The notes: generated by a model from the letters alone, not told the origin. A DNA stretch of 64,000 nucleotides from Fimenecus sp051881455 (GCA_051881455.1 JBJEPX010000061.1:1-64000), one strand, 5' to 3'; positions 9,106-17,190 are shown, numbered from the stretch's first letter. Translations and numbers: made by a program.

Positions 9106-10647
9106 TTACGATATTTCATCAAACCGTCTGTCAAAGCTTCTGTATTGAAGCGCCTCGGTAATGTGCTTTGTATCAATCTCCTCGGAATTATCAAGGTCGG
9201 CGATTGTCCGTGCAATTCTCAAAACCTTGTCATATGCTCTTGCCGAAAGTGCCAGCCTTTCAAACGAGGTTTTAAGAATCATAAGTGCATTTTCCGTTAG
9301 CTTGCAGTATTTTCTCGTGCTTGCGGCGTCCATTTTTGCGTTGCAGGTGATTTTTGTCCCCGCAAATCTTTTAAGCTGTATTTCCCGCGCCTTTTCAACT
9401 CTCGCTTTAACAGAAGCCGAGGACTCTGCCTTTTGATTACCCGAAAGATTTTCAAAATCAACAGGAGGAACGGAAATATGTATATCAAGTCTGTCAATAA
9501 GGGGACCGCTTACACGGTTCAAATACCTTTGTGCCGCCCCATGTGAACAGGTACACTCTCTTGTGGGGTGACCGTAATATCCGCAGGGGCAGGGGTTCAT
9601 TGCACAAACTACCATAACGGAGCAGGGATACTGAAATTTTGCCGCCGCACGGGAAATACTTATAACTCCGTCCTCAATGGGCTGACGCAGTACCTCCAAG
9701 GTGTTTCTTGTAAATTCAGGCAGTTCGTCAAGGAATAAAACTCCGTTGTGAGCTAATGAAACCTCACCGGGGCGTGGGATTGCGCCGCCTCCTGAAAGCC
9801 CCGCAGGAGATACCGTGTGGTGGGGCGATCTGAAAGGCCGCGAGCGCATAAGGGAAATCCCCGTTGGCAAAGCGCCTGCTATTGAATAAATGTTAGTAGT
9901 TTCTATGGACTCCTCAAAGGTCATTTCGGGGAGTATTGAGGGCAGTCTTTTCGCAAGCATACTCTTACCCGAACCGGGAGGCCCCACCATAAGCACATTA
10001 TGACCGCCGGCGGCGGCAACTTCAAGTGCTCGCTTAACTTCTTCCTGACCGCGTACATCAGAAAAGTCGGGCATATTGTCAGGGTGCCTGTATTCCGTAT
10101 AATTGTCAGCCGAAACAGGAAGAATCTCTTTAATTCCTGTCAGGTGATTAAGCAACTGCACAACATTCTTTACGGGGTAAACCTCAATTCCCTTAACAAC
10201 CGCACCCTCGCTTATGTTTTCGTCAGGAATGAAAACCTTTTTAATACCGCATTTTTTGGCACACAGCACCATGGGGAGAACACCGTTGATTTTGCGAAGC
10301 TCACCGTTTAACGAAAGCTCACCTATAAAAGCCATGTCCTCGGTAACGCCTTTCAGTTGGTCATTTGCGCAGAGCAGAGCAATAAAGATGGGTAAATCGT
10401 ATAAAGGTCCCTCTTTTTTCATGTCAGCGGGAGCAAGGTTTACCGTTATTCTGCTTACAGGATACTGCAAATTTGAATTTTTAATGGCGGAGCGCACTCT
10501 TTCACGGCTTTCCGAAACTGCCGTGTCTGGAAGTCCTACAATATCAAATCTGGGCATACCGCCTGAAATATCGGCTTCTGCTATTACCTTGTATGCTTCC
10601 ATACCGAAAAGCCCGAGACTCGTAATTTTTGCAAACAATGTTTTCAC
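9106..10647 (-). CDS. yifB: YifB/ComM-family Mg-chelatase-like AAA+ ATPase
   Basis: 513 aa, full family length. The N-terminal Lon-like/ChlI domain (about residues 1-170) precedes the AAA+ core with Walker A GPPGSGKS near residue 222 and Walker B VLFLDELPEF. Sensor elements follow, and a C-terminal Mg-chelatase-type helical domain with CxCGYYGHPTRECTCS cysteine spacing. In competent bacteria ComM is a branch-migration helicase in DNA uptake. Here the role is inferred by homology only. The start ATG has a GGGAGTG site. It stands alone on the minus strand, convergent with thiT. Confidence 0.92.
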   Translation of the reverse strand: MKTLFAKITSLGLFGMEAYKVIAEADISGGMPRFDIVGLPDTAVSESRERVRSAIKNSNLQYPVSRITVNLAPADMKKEGPLYDLPIFIALLCANDQLKGVTEDMAFIGELSLNGELRKINGVLPMVLCAKKCGIKKVFIPDENISEGAVVKGIEVYPVKNVVQLLNHLTGIKEILPVSADNYTEYRHPDNMPDFSDVRGQEEVKRALEVAAAGGHNVLMVGPPGSGKSMLAKRLPSILPEMTFEESIETTNIYSIAGALPTGISLMRSRPFRSPHHTVSPAGLSGGGAIPRPGEVSLAHNGVLFLDELPEFTRNTLEVLRQPIEDGVISISRAAAKFQYPCSVMVVCAMNPCPCGYYGHPTRECTCSHGAAQRYLNRVSGPLIDRLDIHISVPPVDFENLSGNQKAESSASVKARVEKAREIQLKRFAGTKITCNAKMDAASTRKYCKLTENALMILKTSFERLALSARAYDKVLRIARTIADLDNSEEIDTKHITEALQYRSFDRRFDEIS

Positions 10648-10730
10648 TCCCGACTGCGGTTATTTTTGTTTATCCGTCAAATTATAACATAATTATACAT
10701 TATTACGGTTATTTTTCAATCCTTTTTATA

Positions 10731-10759
10731 TTTACTTTTATAATATTTTGGAGTACAAT
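10731..10759 (+). promoter_or_regulatory. Probable promoter of the phosphohexomutase gene
   Basis: TTTACT (10731-10736), a 17-nt spacer and TACAAT (10754-10759) lie about 30 nt upstream of the TTG start. The -35 match is only fair. Confidence 0.55.
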
Positions 10760-10788
10760 GTAAATATTGAAATTTAGGAGGCTTTAAT

Positions 10789-12507
10789 TTGAACGACATA
10801 AACTCTCTTTACGATAAATGGATACAATCCGCTGTCGCCGATAAGGATTTGATTCCCGAGCTTGAAAGCATAAAAGGGGATAATGACGCTATTCTTGACC
10901 GTTTCTATAAAAATCTTGAATTCGGCACGGCAGGACTCCGCGGCGTTATCGGCGCAGGAACAAACCGTATGAATGTTTATACGGTTAATCAGGCTACTCA
11001 GGGACTTGCCGATTATCTTAACGCTAATTTTGAAAATCCCTCTGTTGCCGTGGCGTACGATTCAAGAATTAAGTCCGAGGATTTTGCAAAAAGTGCCGCA
11101 GGCGTCCTTGCGGCTAACGGAATAAAGGTATATATATTTCCCGAGCTCGTTCCAACACCCATGCTCTCTTTTGCAGTAAGAAGACTTAACTGCTCCTCGG
11201 GTATTATTATCACCGCAAGCCACAACCCGTCAAAGTATAACGGATATAAGTGCTATGACCCCAACGGCTATCAGATGACCGATGAGGCCGCCGCAAAAAC
11301 ATATGAGTACATTCAGAAAATTGATATGTTCAACGGCGTTAAAACAATGGAGTTTGACGAGGCTTTGGCAGAGGATTTGGTGGATTTCATTGAGGATTGG
11401 CTTCTTGATGAATTCTATAAGAAAGTGCTTTCCTGCCGCGTTAATCCCGAAGCAATTAAAAAGGCAAACTTAAAGGTTATTTATACACCCCTGAACGGTA
11501 CAGGCAATAAGCCCGTGCGCAAGGTGCTTAAAAAAGCGGGAGTAGGGGAAGTAACGGTAGTAAAAGAGCAGGAAAAGCCGGACGGCAATTTCCCCACATG
11601 CCCCTATCCCAACCCGGAAATCCGTCAGGCATTTGAGTGTGCAATAAAAGCCGCAGAGGGTACTGATGCCGATTTGCTTTTGGCAACAGACCCCGACTGC
11701 GACCGTGTAGGAATAGCCGTGCGTGACGGTGACGACTATGTGCTGATGACAGGTAATGAGGTCGGCGCAATGTTCTGCGAATATTTGCTTCATTCCCTTA
11801 AAGAGCAGAATAAACTCCCGAAAAATCCCGTTGTTGTAAAAACAATTGTTACAACACCCTTGGTTGAGGCAATAGCTTTGTCATACGGCGCAGAAACAGC
11901 GGATTTGCTTACAGGCTTCAAATATATCGGTGAGCTTGTTACAAATCTTGAAAGAAAAGGCGAGGAGGAGCGCTTTATTGTTGGTATGGAGGAATCCTAC
12001 GGTTACCTTCGCGGCACTCATGCAAGAGATAAGGACGCAGTTGTTGCATCGCTCCTCATTTGCGAAATGGCGTCATATTATAAGCTTAAAGGTATGTCCC
12101 TGAAACAGTTTATGGACAGCATTTACGAAAAATACGGTATGTATCTCAATACCGTTTTGAACTTTGCTTTTGAGGGCGCCAGCGGAATGCAGAAAATGAG
12201 CGATATGATGACTTCATTGAGAGAAAATCCACCCAAAGCCATTGCGGGTAAAGATGTTGTTAAAACCGCTGATTACAAAACAAGCAAAGTGTTTGATATT
12301 ATAAATAATAATGAAGAAACAATAGATCTTCCCAAATCAAATGTGCTTTCATATTATTTATCGGACGGCAGTAAGTTGATTGTTCGTCCCTCGGGCACCG
12401 AGCCTAAAATCAAAGCATATATTACGGCTTACGGTACTTCCCGTGAAGATTCCGAGAAAAAATCAGAGGAGTTTGGCAGTGCGGTTTCCGAGCTCTTGGG
12501 AGTGTAA
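10789..12507 (+). CDS. Phosphoglucomutase/phosphomannomutase (alpha-D-phosphohexomutase family)
   Basis: 572 aa. It moves phosphate between C1 and C6 of glucose or mannose phosphates, feeding nucleotide-sugar and polysaccharide synthesis. All four family signatures are present: the phosphoserine loop ITASHNPSKYNGYK, the Mg-binding DPDCDR, the sugar-specificity loop GMEESYG and the phosphate-binding RPSGTEPKIK. Length and motifs match the PgcA-type enzymes of Firmicutes. Translation starts at TTG 10789, with TAGGAGG placed 7 nt upstream. It works upstream of GalE-type sugar nucleotide metabolism. Confidence 0.93.
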   Translation: MNDINSLYDKWIQSAVADKDLIPELESIKGDNDAILDRFYKNLEFGTAGLRGVIGAGTNRMNVYTVNQATQGLADYLNANFENPSVAVAYDSRIKSEDFAKSAAGVLAANGIKVYIFPELVPTPMLSFAVRRLNCSSGIIITASHNPSKYNGYKCYDPNGYQMTDEAAAKTYEYIQKIDMFNGVKTMEFDEALAEDLVDFIEDWLLDEFYKKVLSCRVNPEAIKKANLKVIYTPLNGTGNKPVRKVLKKAGVGEVTVVKEQEKPDGNFPTCPYPNPEIRQAFECAIKAAEGTDADLLLATDPDCDRVGIAVRDGDDYVLMTGNEVGAMFCEYLLHSLKEQNKLPKNPVVVKTIVTTPLVEAIALSYGAETADLLTGFKYIGELVTNLERKGEEERFIVGMEESYGYLRGTHARDKDAVVASLLICEMASYYKLKGMSLKQFMDSIYEKYGMYLNTVLNFAFEGASGMQKMSDMMTSLRENPPKAIAGKDVVKTADYKTSKVFDIINNNEETIDLPKSNVLSYYLSDGSKLIVRPSGTEPKIKAYITAYGTSREDSEKKSEEFGSAVSELLGV

Positions 12508-12510
12508 TTT

Positions 12511-12609
12511 ATGGACAGAAACAAATTCGTAAAAGCCGTTGCAGTTTTCCTTGCCGTTATTATGATTTTAAGCACGTCAACGGTTTTAATTCAAATTTTT
12601 ATGCATTAA
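12511..12609 (+). CDS. Small membrane peptide (32 aa)
   Basis: A 32-residue ORF starts 3 bases after the phosphohexomutase stop. It has a basic N-terminus (MDRNKFVK) and one hydrophobic helix from about residue 9 to 30. A clear terminator follows 7 nt after the stop, so it is the last unit of this transcript. There is no recognisable family. The ribosome site would be the GGGAGTG inside the end of the upstream gene. The tight placement and coherent N-in membrane topology favour a real gene, but a chance ORF cannot be excluded. Confidence 0.55.
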   Translation: MDRNKFVKAVAVFLAVIMILSTSTVLIQIFMH

Positions 12610-12615
12610 CAGATT

Positions 12616-12654
12616 ATCAGACTGCTATTTTTGCCGATTGCAGTCTGATTTTTT
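12616..12654 (+). terminator. Terminator after the phosphohexomutase unit
   Basis: ATCAGACTGC pairs perfectly with GCAGTCTGAT (12640-12649), followed by a T-run. Confidence 0.9.
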
Positions 12655-12695
12655 ATTAAAATATCGGTTTTATGAATTTTATACAAATTTTTTTG

Positions 12696-12723
12696 TTGAC
12701 AATTATTTTTTTTGTGATATAAT
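12696..12723 (+). promoter_or_regulatory. Strong vegetative promoter of the sigma-factor gene
   Basis: Perfect TTGACA (12696-12701), a 16-nt T-rich spacer and perfect TATAAT (12718-12723). The 5' leader before the TTG start is about 55 nt. Confidence 0.85.
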
Positions 12724-12785
12724 TTGAATGTATTTCAGCAGGTTGTGATTAGTTTTTAAAGATTTGTTGGTTTTGAGGTGTAATT

Positions 12786-13349
12786 TTGAATACGGATATT
12801 AACGATAATATCTTGGTTGCCCGTGCAAAAGCAGGCGATAGCGAGGCGCTTACAGTCTTAATTAACCGTTATTCGAATTCCGTTCTCAAAAAAGCAAATT
12901 CCTTTAAAGGCTTGAGCGGCCTTGAAAGCGACGATTTATATCAGGAGGGTATGCTGGGGCTTCTTGCCGCCGTGTATTCCTTTGATGAATCCCGTGATGT
13001 GTTGTTTTCTACATATGTTTCTACTCTGGCGTCAAGAAAAATGCTTTCCGCTTTGAAAAAAGCGAACAGTAAAAACAATCTTCCCATGCGCTCTTATGTT
13101 CCCCTTGAAGATGAAACCAATCTTTTGTCGGGTGCACCCACTCCGGAGGATTTGCTTATTTTTAATGAAGAGCTTGATACAATAAACAGCTTTGTGGAGA
13201 ATAATTTATCAAAAACCGAACGAAAGGTATTTAAACTGAATTTGCTCGGTTTATCTTACAGTGAGATTGCGGAAATTCTTGATTGCAGCGTGAAGTCGGT
13301 GGATAACACCTTGCAACGCATCAGAAAGAAAATCCGTAATATCAAATAA
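12786..13349 (+). CDS. Sigma-70 family factor, SigH-like
   Basis: 187 aa. Region 2 is clear, with SDDLYQEGMLGLLAAVYSFD (core binding and -10 recognition) followed by a FSTYVSTLASRKML helix. Region 4 has LGLSYSEIAEILDCSVKSVD, a helix-turn-helix for the -35 element. Length and the DLYQEG motif fit the SigH (sigma-30) group, which in Bacillus and Clostridia controls entry into sporulation and competence. An ECF-like factor is less likely because region 3 is partly retained. The TTG start has GAGGTG 5 nt upstream. A near-consensus vegetative promoter drives it. Confidence 0.8.
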   Translation: MNTDINDNILVARAKAGDSEALTVLINRYSNSVLKKANSFKGLSGLESDDLYQEGMLGLLAAVYSFDESRDVLFSTYVSTLASRKMLSALKKANSKNNLPMRSYVPLEDETNLLSGAPTPEDLLIFNEELDTINSFVENNLSKTERKVFKLNLLGLSYSEIAEILDCSVKSVDNTLQRIRKKIRNIK

Positions 13350-13368
13350 ATGCCCTTTATTTAAGAGG

Positions 13369-13403
13369 TTCATTGTTTCAATGAATGCGGTGCAAATCCG
13401 CAT
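13369..13403 (+). promoter_or_regulatory. Two abutting hairpins; possible remnant of a cobalamin-type riboswitch
   Basis: TTCATTG/CAATGAA (7 bp, loop TTT) and ATGCGG/CCGCAT (6 bp) share base 13385. The second hairpin contains GGTGCAAATCC, which matches the conserved P4-side motif of cobalamin riboswitches, and AGGTTC stands just before the first hairpin. The downstream core (CCCGC, CTGT, and a GCCACTG B12 box) is not seen, so a working riboswitch is unlikely. The hairpins lie in the leader of the zinc-ribbon gene. Confidence 0.35.
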
Positions 13404-13433
13404 GGGGTAAAAAATTTCAAGCGAGGTAGCAAA

Positions 13434-13709
13434 ATGTACGAAGACAAAACACTTACCTGTAAAGAGTGCGGAAACGAATTCGTTTTCACAGCAGGTGAAC
13501 AGGAATTTTATGCAGAAAAAGGATTTGTAAACGAGCCGAAAATGTGCAAAGAATGCCGCACAGCTCGTAAAAATGCAAGCCGAGGCGCAAGAGAGTATCA
13601 TACTGCTGTTTGTGCTTCCTGCGGCGGCGAAGCAAAAATTCCTTTCGTTCCGAAAGATGACAGACCTGTTTATTGCAGCGATTGCTTTGCAAAAATGAAG
13701 GGCGAATAA
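13434..13709 (+). CDS. Zinc-ribbon protein with four CxxC pairs
   Basis: 91 aa with four CxxC motifs at about residues 9-12, 38-41, 60-63 and 80-83. They are arranged as two zinc-ribbon modules (CKECGNEFVF..., CKECR, CASCGGEAKIPF..., CSDCF). The N-terminal half matches the 'probable zinc-ribbon' (zf-trcl-like) family common in Firmicutes. The C-terminal half resembles a second short zinc-binding ribbon with the KIPFVPKDDRPVYCSDC pattern. Its function is unknown, and nucleic-acid or protein binding is only a guess. The start ATG has GCGAGG upstream. A terminator follows directly, so it is monocistronic or co-transcribed only with the sigma factor. Confidence 0.85.
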   Translation: MYEDKTLTCKECGNEFVFTAGEQEFYAEKGFVNEPKMCKECRTARKNASRGAREYHTAVCASCGGEAKIPFVPKDDRPVYCSDCFAKMKGE

Positions 13710-13726
13710 TTTTTCAGATAAAAAAT

Positions 13727-13755
13727 GCACGGAGCTAATGCTTCGTGCTTTTTTT
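13727..13755 (+). terminator. Terminator after the zinc-ribbon gene
   Basis: GCACGGAGC pairs with GCTTCGTGC (one G-U pair) around TAAT, followed by seven T. Confidence 0.85.
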
Positions 13756-13812
13756 GTATATTTTTTACTTTCCGCGGCAAACTATTTTTGAGATTGAGCA
13801 GGAGGTAAAAAT

Positions 13813-14166
13813 ATGATATTTTTAAAAGCGTTTTTAGTGGGCGGTTTAATTTGTGTTGTGGGTCAACTGCTCATTGACTGTACAAAACTGACGCCCGCAA
13901 GAATTCTCGTGCTTTTTGTGGTTATGGGAGTAGTCTTAGGCGGTTTAGGCTTATATCAGCCCCTTGTTGATTGGGCAGGTGCAGGAGCAACGGTGCCTTT
14001 AACGGGCTTTGGAAACGCGCTTGCACAGGGTGTAAAAAAAGCCATTGAAGAAAAAGGTGCGCTGGGAATAATAACGGGACCTTTAACAGCCTCTTCGGCA
14101 GGTATAACCGTGGCACTTGTTTCGGGACTTATAACCTCGTTTGTAACTAAACCGAGGTCTAAATAA
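13813..14166 (+). CDS. spoVAE: Stage V sporulation protein AE (SpoVAE)
   Basis: 117 aa with three to four hydrophobic segments, matching SpoVAE (SpoVAEb) in length. Family features include FLVGGLICVVGQLLID at the N-terminus and TGFGNALAQGVKKAIEEKGALGIITG in the middle. SpoVA proteins sit in the inner spore membrane and move Ca-dipicolinate in sporulation and germination. spoVAE usually follows spoVAC and spoVAD. Here it stands alone, with a terminator on each side, so the partners must lie elsewhere. An AGGAGG site precedes the ATG. Confidence 0.9.
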   Translation: MIFLKAFLVGGLICVVGQLLIDCTKLTPARILVLFVVMGVVLGGLGLYQPLVDWAGAGATVPLTGFGNALAQGVKKAIEEKGALGIITGPLTASSAGITVALVSGLITSFVTKPRSK

Positions 14167-14172
14167 AAAACA

Positions 14173-14198
14173 GGACTGTTCTGAAATCAGAACAGTCC
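14173..14198. terminator. Bidirectional terminator after spoVAE
   Basis: GGACTGTTCTG pairs perfectly with CAGAACAGTCC around AAAT. The reverse-strand side has the better T-run and would serve the convergent small gene. Confidence 0.8.
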
Positions 14199-14217
14199 AA
14201 AATTTTATATTAACAAA

Positions 14218-14397
14218 TTAAGCAACAGTTTCCGAAACAAAGCTGTCGTCACAGCAGGAGCAGGAAACATAATTTTCAGCGTCGTTTCCGATTACCACCT
14301 TTTTGCTGTCAACATACTTTTTAACAATGATATAACCTGCAACCATAGCGCCTGCGATTGCGGCGAGAACTGCGATTACTTTCAATGCTTTTTTCAT
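14218..14397 (-). CDS. Small membrane protein with a Cys-rich tail (59 aa)
   Basis: 59 aa from the ATG at 14397, which has GGGAGGTAT upstream. A longer frame upstream of it runs through the promoter and is rejected. A Lys-rich N-terminus (MKKALK) precedes one membrane helix (about residues 7-25). A short basic stretch with KKYVDSKK follows, and an exposed tail contains SCSCCDDSF. The cluster of three cysteines could bind metal or be modified. I know of no named family. It has its own consensus promoter and shares a bidirectional terminator with spoVAE, so it is very likely a real gene. Confidence 0.7.
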   Translation of the reverse strand: MKKALKVIAVLAAIAGAMVAGYIIVKKYVDSKKVVIGNDAENYVSCSCCDDSFVSETVA

Positions 14398-14431
14398 AAA
14401 ATATACCTCCCGAAAAAATAATGTTATAGGT

Positions 14432-14460
14432 ATTATACATAAAAAAAAATAAAAAGTCAA
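14432..14460 (-). promoter_or_regulatory. Promoter of the 59-aa membrane protein
   Basis: On the minus strand, TTGACT (14460-14455), a 17-nt spacer and TATAAT (14437-14432). Confidence 0.8.
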
Positions 14461-14483
14461 TGAATAGTTAAAAAATGATAAAA

Positions 14484-14514
14484 AGAAAAATGCCGCAGAC
14501 TTTCGTCAACGGCA
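14484..14514 (-). terminator. Terminator of rpsT
   Basis: On the minus strand, TGCCGTTGAC and GTCTGCGGCA pair around a GAAA tetraloop with one mismatch, followed by TTTTTC. Confidence 0.85.
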
Positions 14515-14531
14515 AAGAACTGCGCACATAA

Positions 14532-14789
14532 TTACGCTTTGTTAAGCTTAGTAACGAGGGCGGACTTTTTACGGGCAGCGTTATTCTTATGAAGAAGACC
14601 CTTAGCAGCAGCCTGATCAATCTTCTTAACAGCTACCTTAACAAGCTCATCTTTATCCGCAGCGTTAGCCTCAATAGCAGCGTTAGCCTTTTTGATGGCG
14701 GTTTTAAGTGCTGAATTGGTTGATTTGTTGCGCTGTGCCTTTGTCCTGTTAACGAGAACACGCTTTTTAGCTGATTTAATGTTTGGCAT
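14532..14789 (-). CDS. rpsT: 30S ribosomal protein S20
   Basis: 85 aa, very rich in Lys and Ala, the usual S20 size. The start MPNIKSAKKRVLVNRTKAQR and the end HKNNAARKKSALVTKLNKA are characteristic. It binds 16S rRNA during small-subunit assembly. An AGGAGGTG site precedes the ATG on the minus strand, with a vegetative promoter behind it and a terminator after it, so it is a single-gene transcript. Confidence 0.97.
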   Translation of the reverse strand: MPNIKSAKKRVLVNRTKAQRNKSTNSALKTAIKKANAAIEANAADKDELVKVAVKKIDQAAAKGLLHKNNAARKKSALVTKLNKA

Positions 14790-14820
14790 GTGTCACACCT
14801 CCTTCGCATTACAGATACAT

Positions 14821-14849
14821 ATATTATCATGGAATTTAATAAAAATCAA
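14821..14849 (-). promoter_or_regulatory. Promoter of rpsT
   Basis: On the minus strand, TTGATT (14849-14844), a 17-nt spacer and TAATAT (14826-14821), about 32 nt before the start codon. Confidence 0.65.
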
Positions 14850-14925
14850 GTTTTTTTTACAAAATGACTATTATTTTTTCTCCTGACAATAATATAAATG
14901 AAAAATTCAAAGAAAGAGGAAAAAT

Positions 14926-15795
14926 ATGAATTGCAGAACTGATTTGGCACTGGAACGGCAGGAATTGTTAAGGGATGGCGAATACAGCGGTGTAAAGGTG
15001 AAAAAATGGGAAATAGAAAACGCCTGTGTAACACAAATTGAGATAACGGATAAAAGCGGTGAAGAGGCTATCGGAAAACCGATGGGAAAATACATTACCG
15101 TTGATTTGCCTGAATTTTCGCATGAGAGCGAGTTACTTGACGGCAGGCTGACAGCTTTAACCGAAACCGTAAAAGAGCTGCTCCCAAAAGGTGTAAAAAA
15201 TGTACTTGTGGCGGGGCTGGGCAATGAAAGTATTACCCCCGATGCGTTAGGACCGCTTTGTGCAAAGCAGATTTTTGCAACAAGGCATATTGAAGAAAAT
15301 ATGGCAAAAGAAATGGGTTTGTCCTCATTAAATCCCGTAGCCGCCGTATCAACGGGAGTGTTGGGGCAAACAGGTATTGAAACCGCGGAATATATTAAAG
15401 GTATTGCAGAGCTTGTAGAGCCGGATGCTGTAATAATTGTTGACGCGCTCGCATCACGCCGGCTTTCACGCCTGGGAAAAACAGTACAGCTGTCCGATAC
15501 AGGTATAACACCGGGTTCAGGAGTGGGAAACGCAAGGGCAAGAATAGATGAAAGCACAATCGGCGTTCCCGTTGTTGCAATAGGCGTCCCTACGGTGGTT
15601 GACGGCGCTACGATTGTACATGACCTTACCTACGGTGCAAACAAAAATGAAAATATTTCGCAGGAGGCAGATAGTATGATGGTAACGCCCCGAGAAATCG
15701 ACACAGTTATAAGCCGAGCTGCCAAGCTTTTGGCATTGAGCATAAACTGCGCGTTACAGCCGCAGTTGGAACCGGAGCTGTTTTTATCTTTGTAA
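14926..15795 (+). CDS. gpr: Germination protease GPR
   Basis: 289 aa. GPR is made as a zymogen in the forespore and degrades small acid-soluble spore proteins at germination. Conserved features include RTDLALE near the N-terminus, VAGLGNESITPDALGPL, GVLGQTGIETAEYIKG, VDALASRRLSRLGKTVQLSDTGI and PGSGVGNAR. The protein is shorter than the Bacillus enzyme (about 370 aa), as is common in Clostridia. Its substrate, an alpha/beta SASP, is encoded 8 kb downstream. It is followed by spoIIP, a common neighbour in Clostridia. The ribosome site is AAGAGG before ATG 14926. Confidence 0.95.
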   Translation: MNCRTDLALERQELLRDGEYSGVKVKKWEIENACVTQIEITDKSGEEAIGKPMGKYITVDLPEFSHESELLDGRLTALTETVKELLPKGVKNVLVAGLGNESITPDALGPLCAKQIFATRHIEENMAKEMGLSSLNPVAAVSTGVLGQTGIETAEYIKGIAELVEPDAVIIVDALASRRLSRLGKTVQLSDTGITPGSGVGNARARIDESTIGVPVVAIGVPTVVDGATIVHDLTYGANKNENISQEADSMMVTPREIDTVISRAAKLLALSINCALQPQLEPELFLSL

Positions 15796-15838
15796 AAAGT
15801 ATCGTATGTATTTTCCTTGTCATTTAATCATATAATTT

Positions 15839-16993
15839 ATGGATACTATGTCATGGAAAAGAGATGATTTTTTGAGGAAAGGGACAAACTCACACAGCCG
15901 TTATCTGCATACTGTTTGCAGAACGGTTTTGCCTGTAATTATGGCGGCAGTAATGCTTTTTTCAGGCAGTATTCAACAAACGGCAAACAGAATGTTGCGT
16001 ATAAGCTCTGTTTTAACATTTCCCTTTGAAAGCAATTCTCATAATTCATATCAAACACCGAAACAAGAGGTGCAAGAGGATTATTCGGGAATAATGAGCA
16101 CCGGCGATACTGTTTCAGCCGCTTCGCATAAAATATCATCTGTCCCAGAAGATGTAAAGAAGCTTACGGATAACGCTGAAATTCAGTATGCAGACGCACC
16201 GAATGACGGAAAAATTCTTGAGGTTGATTACGGTGTGCAGAATGCAACCTCGGAGTACAACGGCATATATATCCGAAATACAACAAAAAGTAAGAATATA
16301 GATATTAAAAGCTTTTTGCAAAGAAAGGTGTCTGCAAATATAGATAAAGACGAACCGTCTGTTTTGATTTATCATACACATGCCTGCGAAACCTATGAAC
16401 TGCTGGACAGAGGCTTTTATACAAATTCAAGAAGCACAAGAAGCGAAAATCCGCAGGAAAATATGATTCGTATAGGAGAGGAAATTTGTAAAATTCTTAC
16501 CGAAAACGGATATAAGGTGATTCACGATAAAACAGTGTACGATACACAGTATAACGGCGCATATGAGCGTTCAAGAGAGAATATAAGCAAAATTTTAAAG
16601 GAGAACCCCTCAATTCAAATCGTTCTCGATATTCACCGTGATTCGATATATCAAAAGGACGGCACAAGAATTAAACCCGTTTGCGTGATAAACGGCGAAA
16701 AAACGGCGCAGATAAAGGTTATCAGCGGCTGTGAAGACGGAAATGTTACGGATTTCCCGAATTGGGAAAAAAATCTTACCTTTGCTCTTGAACTTCAACA
16801 AAAGCTTGTTGCACAAAATCCCGGACTTATGCAACCGCTTCTCTTTTGCGGAAGAAAATATAATATGGATTTAACAACATGTGCATTGCAGATTGAGATA
16901 GGCTCCGATGCAAATACGCTGACCGAGTCAATATACGCCGCAAGGCTTTTTGCAATGTCTTTATCCGATTTAATAAAAAATTACGAGGTGTAA
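15839..16993 (+). CDS. spoIIP: Stage II sporulation protein P (SpoIIP)
   Basis: Up to 384 aa. SpoIIP is a zinc amidase/endopeptidase acting on peptidoglycan during engulfment, with SpoIID and SpoIIM. A membrane anchor lies near residues 28-44. The catalytic domain starts with VLIYHTHACETYE (metal His and Glu) at about residue 178, and VLDIHRDSIYQ follows at about 262. The start is uncertain. The ATG at 15839 has no ribosome site, and a CATATAATT stretch just before it (15829-15837) resembles a sigma-E -10 box. That would put the transcription start after this ATG, so an internal start such as TTG 15872 is possible. Confidence 0.92.
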   Translation: MDTMSWKRDDFLRKGTNSHSRYLHTVCRTVLPVIMAAVMLFSGSIQQTANRMLRISSVLTFPFESNSHNSYQTPKQEVQEDYSGIMSTGDTVSAASHKISSVPEDVKKLTDNAEIQYADAPNDGKILEVDYGVQNATSEYNGIYIRNTTKSKNIDIKSFLQRKVSANIDKDEPSVLIYHTHACETYELLDRGFYTNSRSTRSENPQENMIRIGEEICKILTENGYKVIHDKTVYDTQYNGAYERSRENISKILKENPSIQIVLDIHRDSIYQKDGTRIKPVCVINGEKTAQIKVISGCEDGNVTDFPNWEKNLTFALELQQKLVAQNPGLMQPLLFCGRKYNMDLTTCALQIEIGSDANTLTESIYAARLFAMSLSDLIKNYEV

Positions 16994-16994
16994 T

Positions 16995-17120
16995 ATGACG
17001 GAACTTTCAAGAATTATTAAGGGCTATTTGATTTCTGCCATGCTTATAGTTTTGACAACAATAGTATTTTGCGGTATTTTTACGGCACAAAACGAAACTC
17101 AAACAATGCTTTTCGGATGA
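16995..17120 (+). CDS. Small membrane peptide after spoIIP (41 aa)
   Basis: A 41-residue ORF starts 1 base after the spoIIP stop, with GAGGTG in the end of spoIIP as its ribosome site. It has a short polar N-terminus, one hydrophobic helix (about residues 11-30) and a polar tail. I find no family. The exact spacing to spoIIP and a usable ribosome site suggest a translated small sporulation-associated peptide, though this is inference. Confidence 0.55.
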   Translation: MTELSRIIKGYLISAMLIVLTTIVFCGIFTAQNETQTMLFG

Positions 17121-17126
17121 AAATTG

Positions 17127-17155
17127 TTGCAATAATGCTCCTTAAAGTGTATAAT
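17127..17155 (+). promoter_or_regulatory. Promoter of the yhaM-like gene
   Basis: TTGCAA (17127-17132), a 17-nt spacer and perfect TATAAT (17150-17155). Confidence 0.75.
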
Positions 17156-17190
17156 TAAAGCAACATATACTGAAAGGATTTTGTTTTGTA

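Noticed and set aside
10214..10687. 157-aa plus-strand frame
   Set aside because: Antisense to the N-terminal part of yifB.
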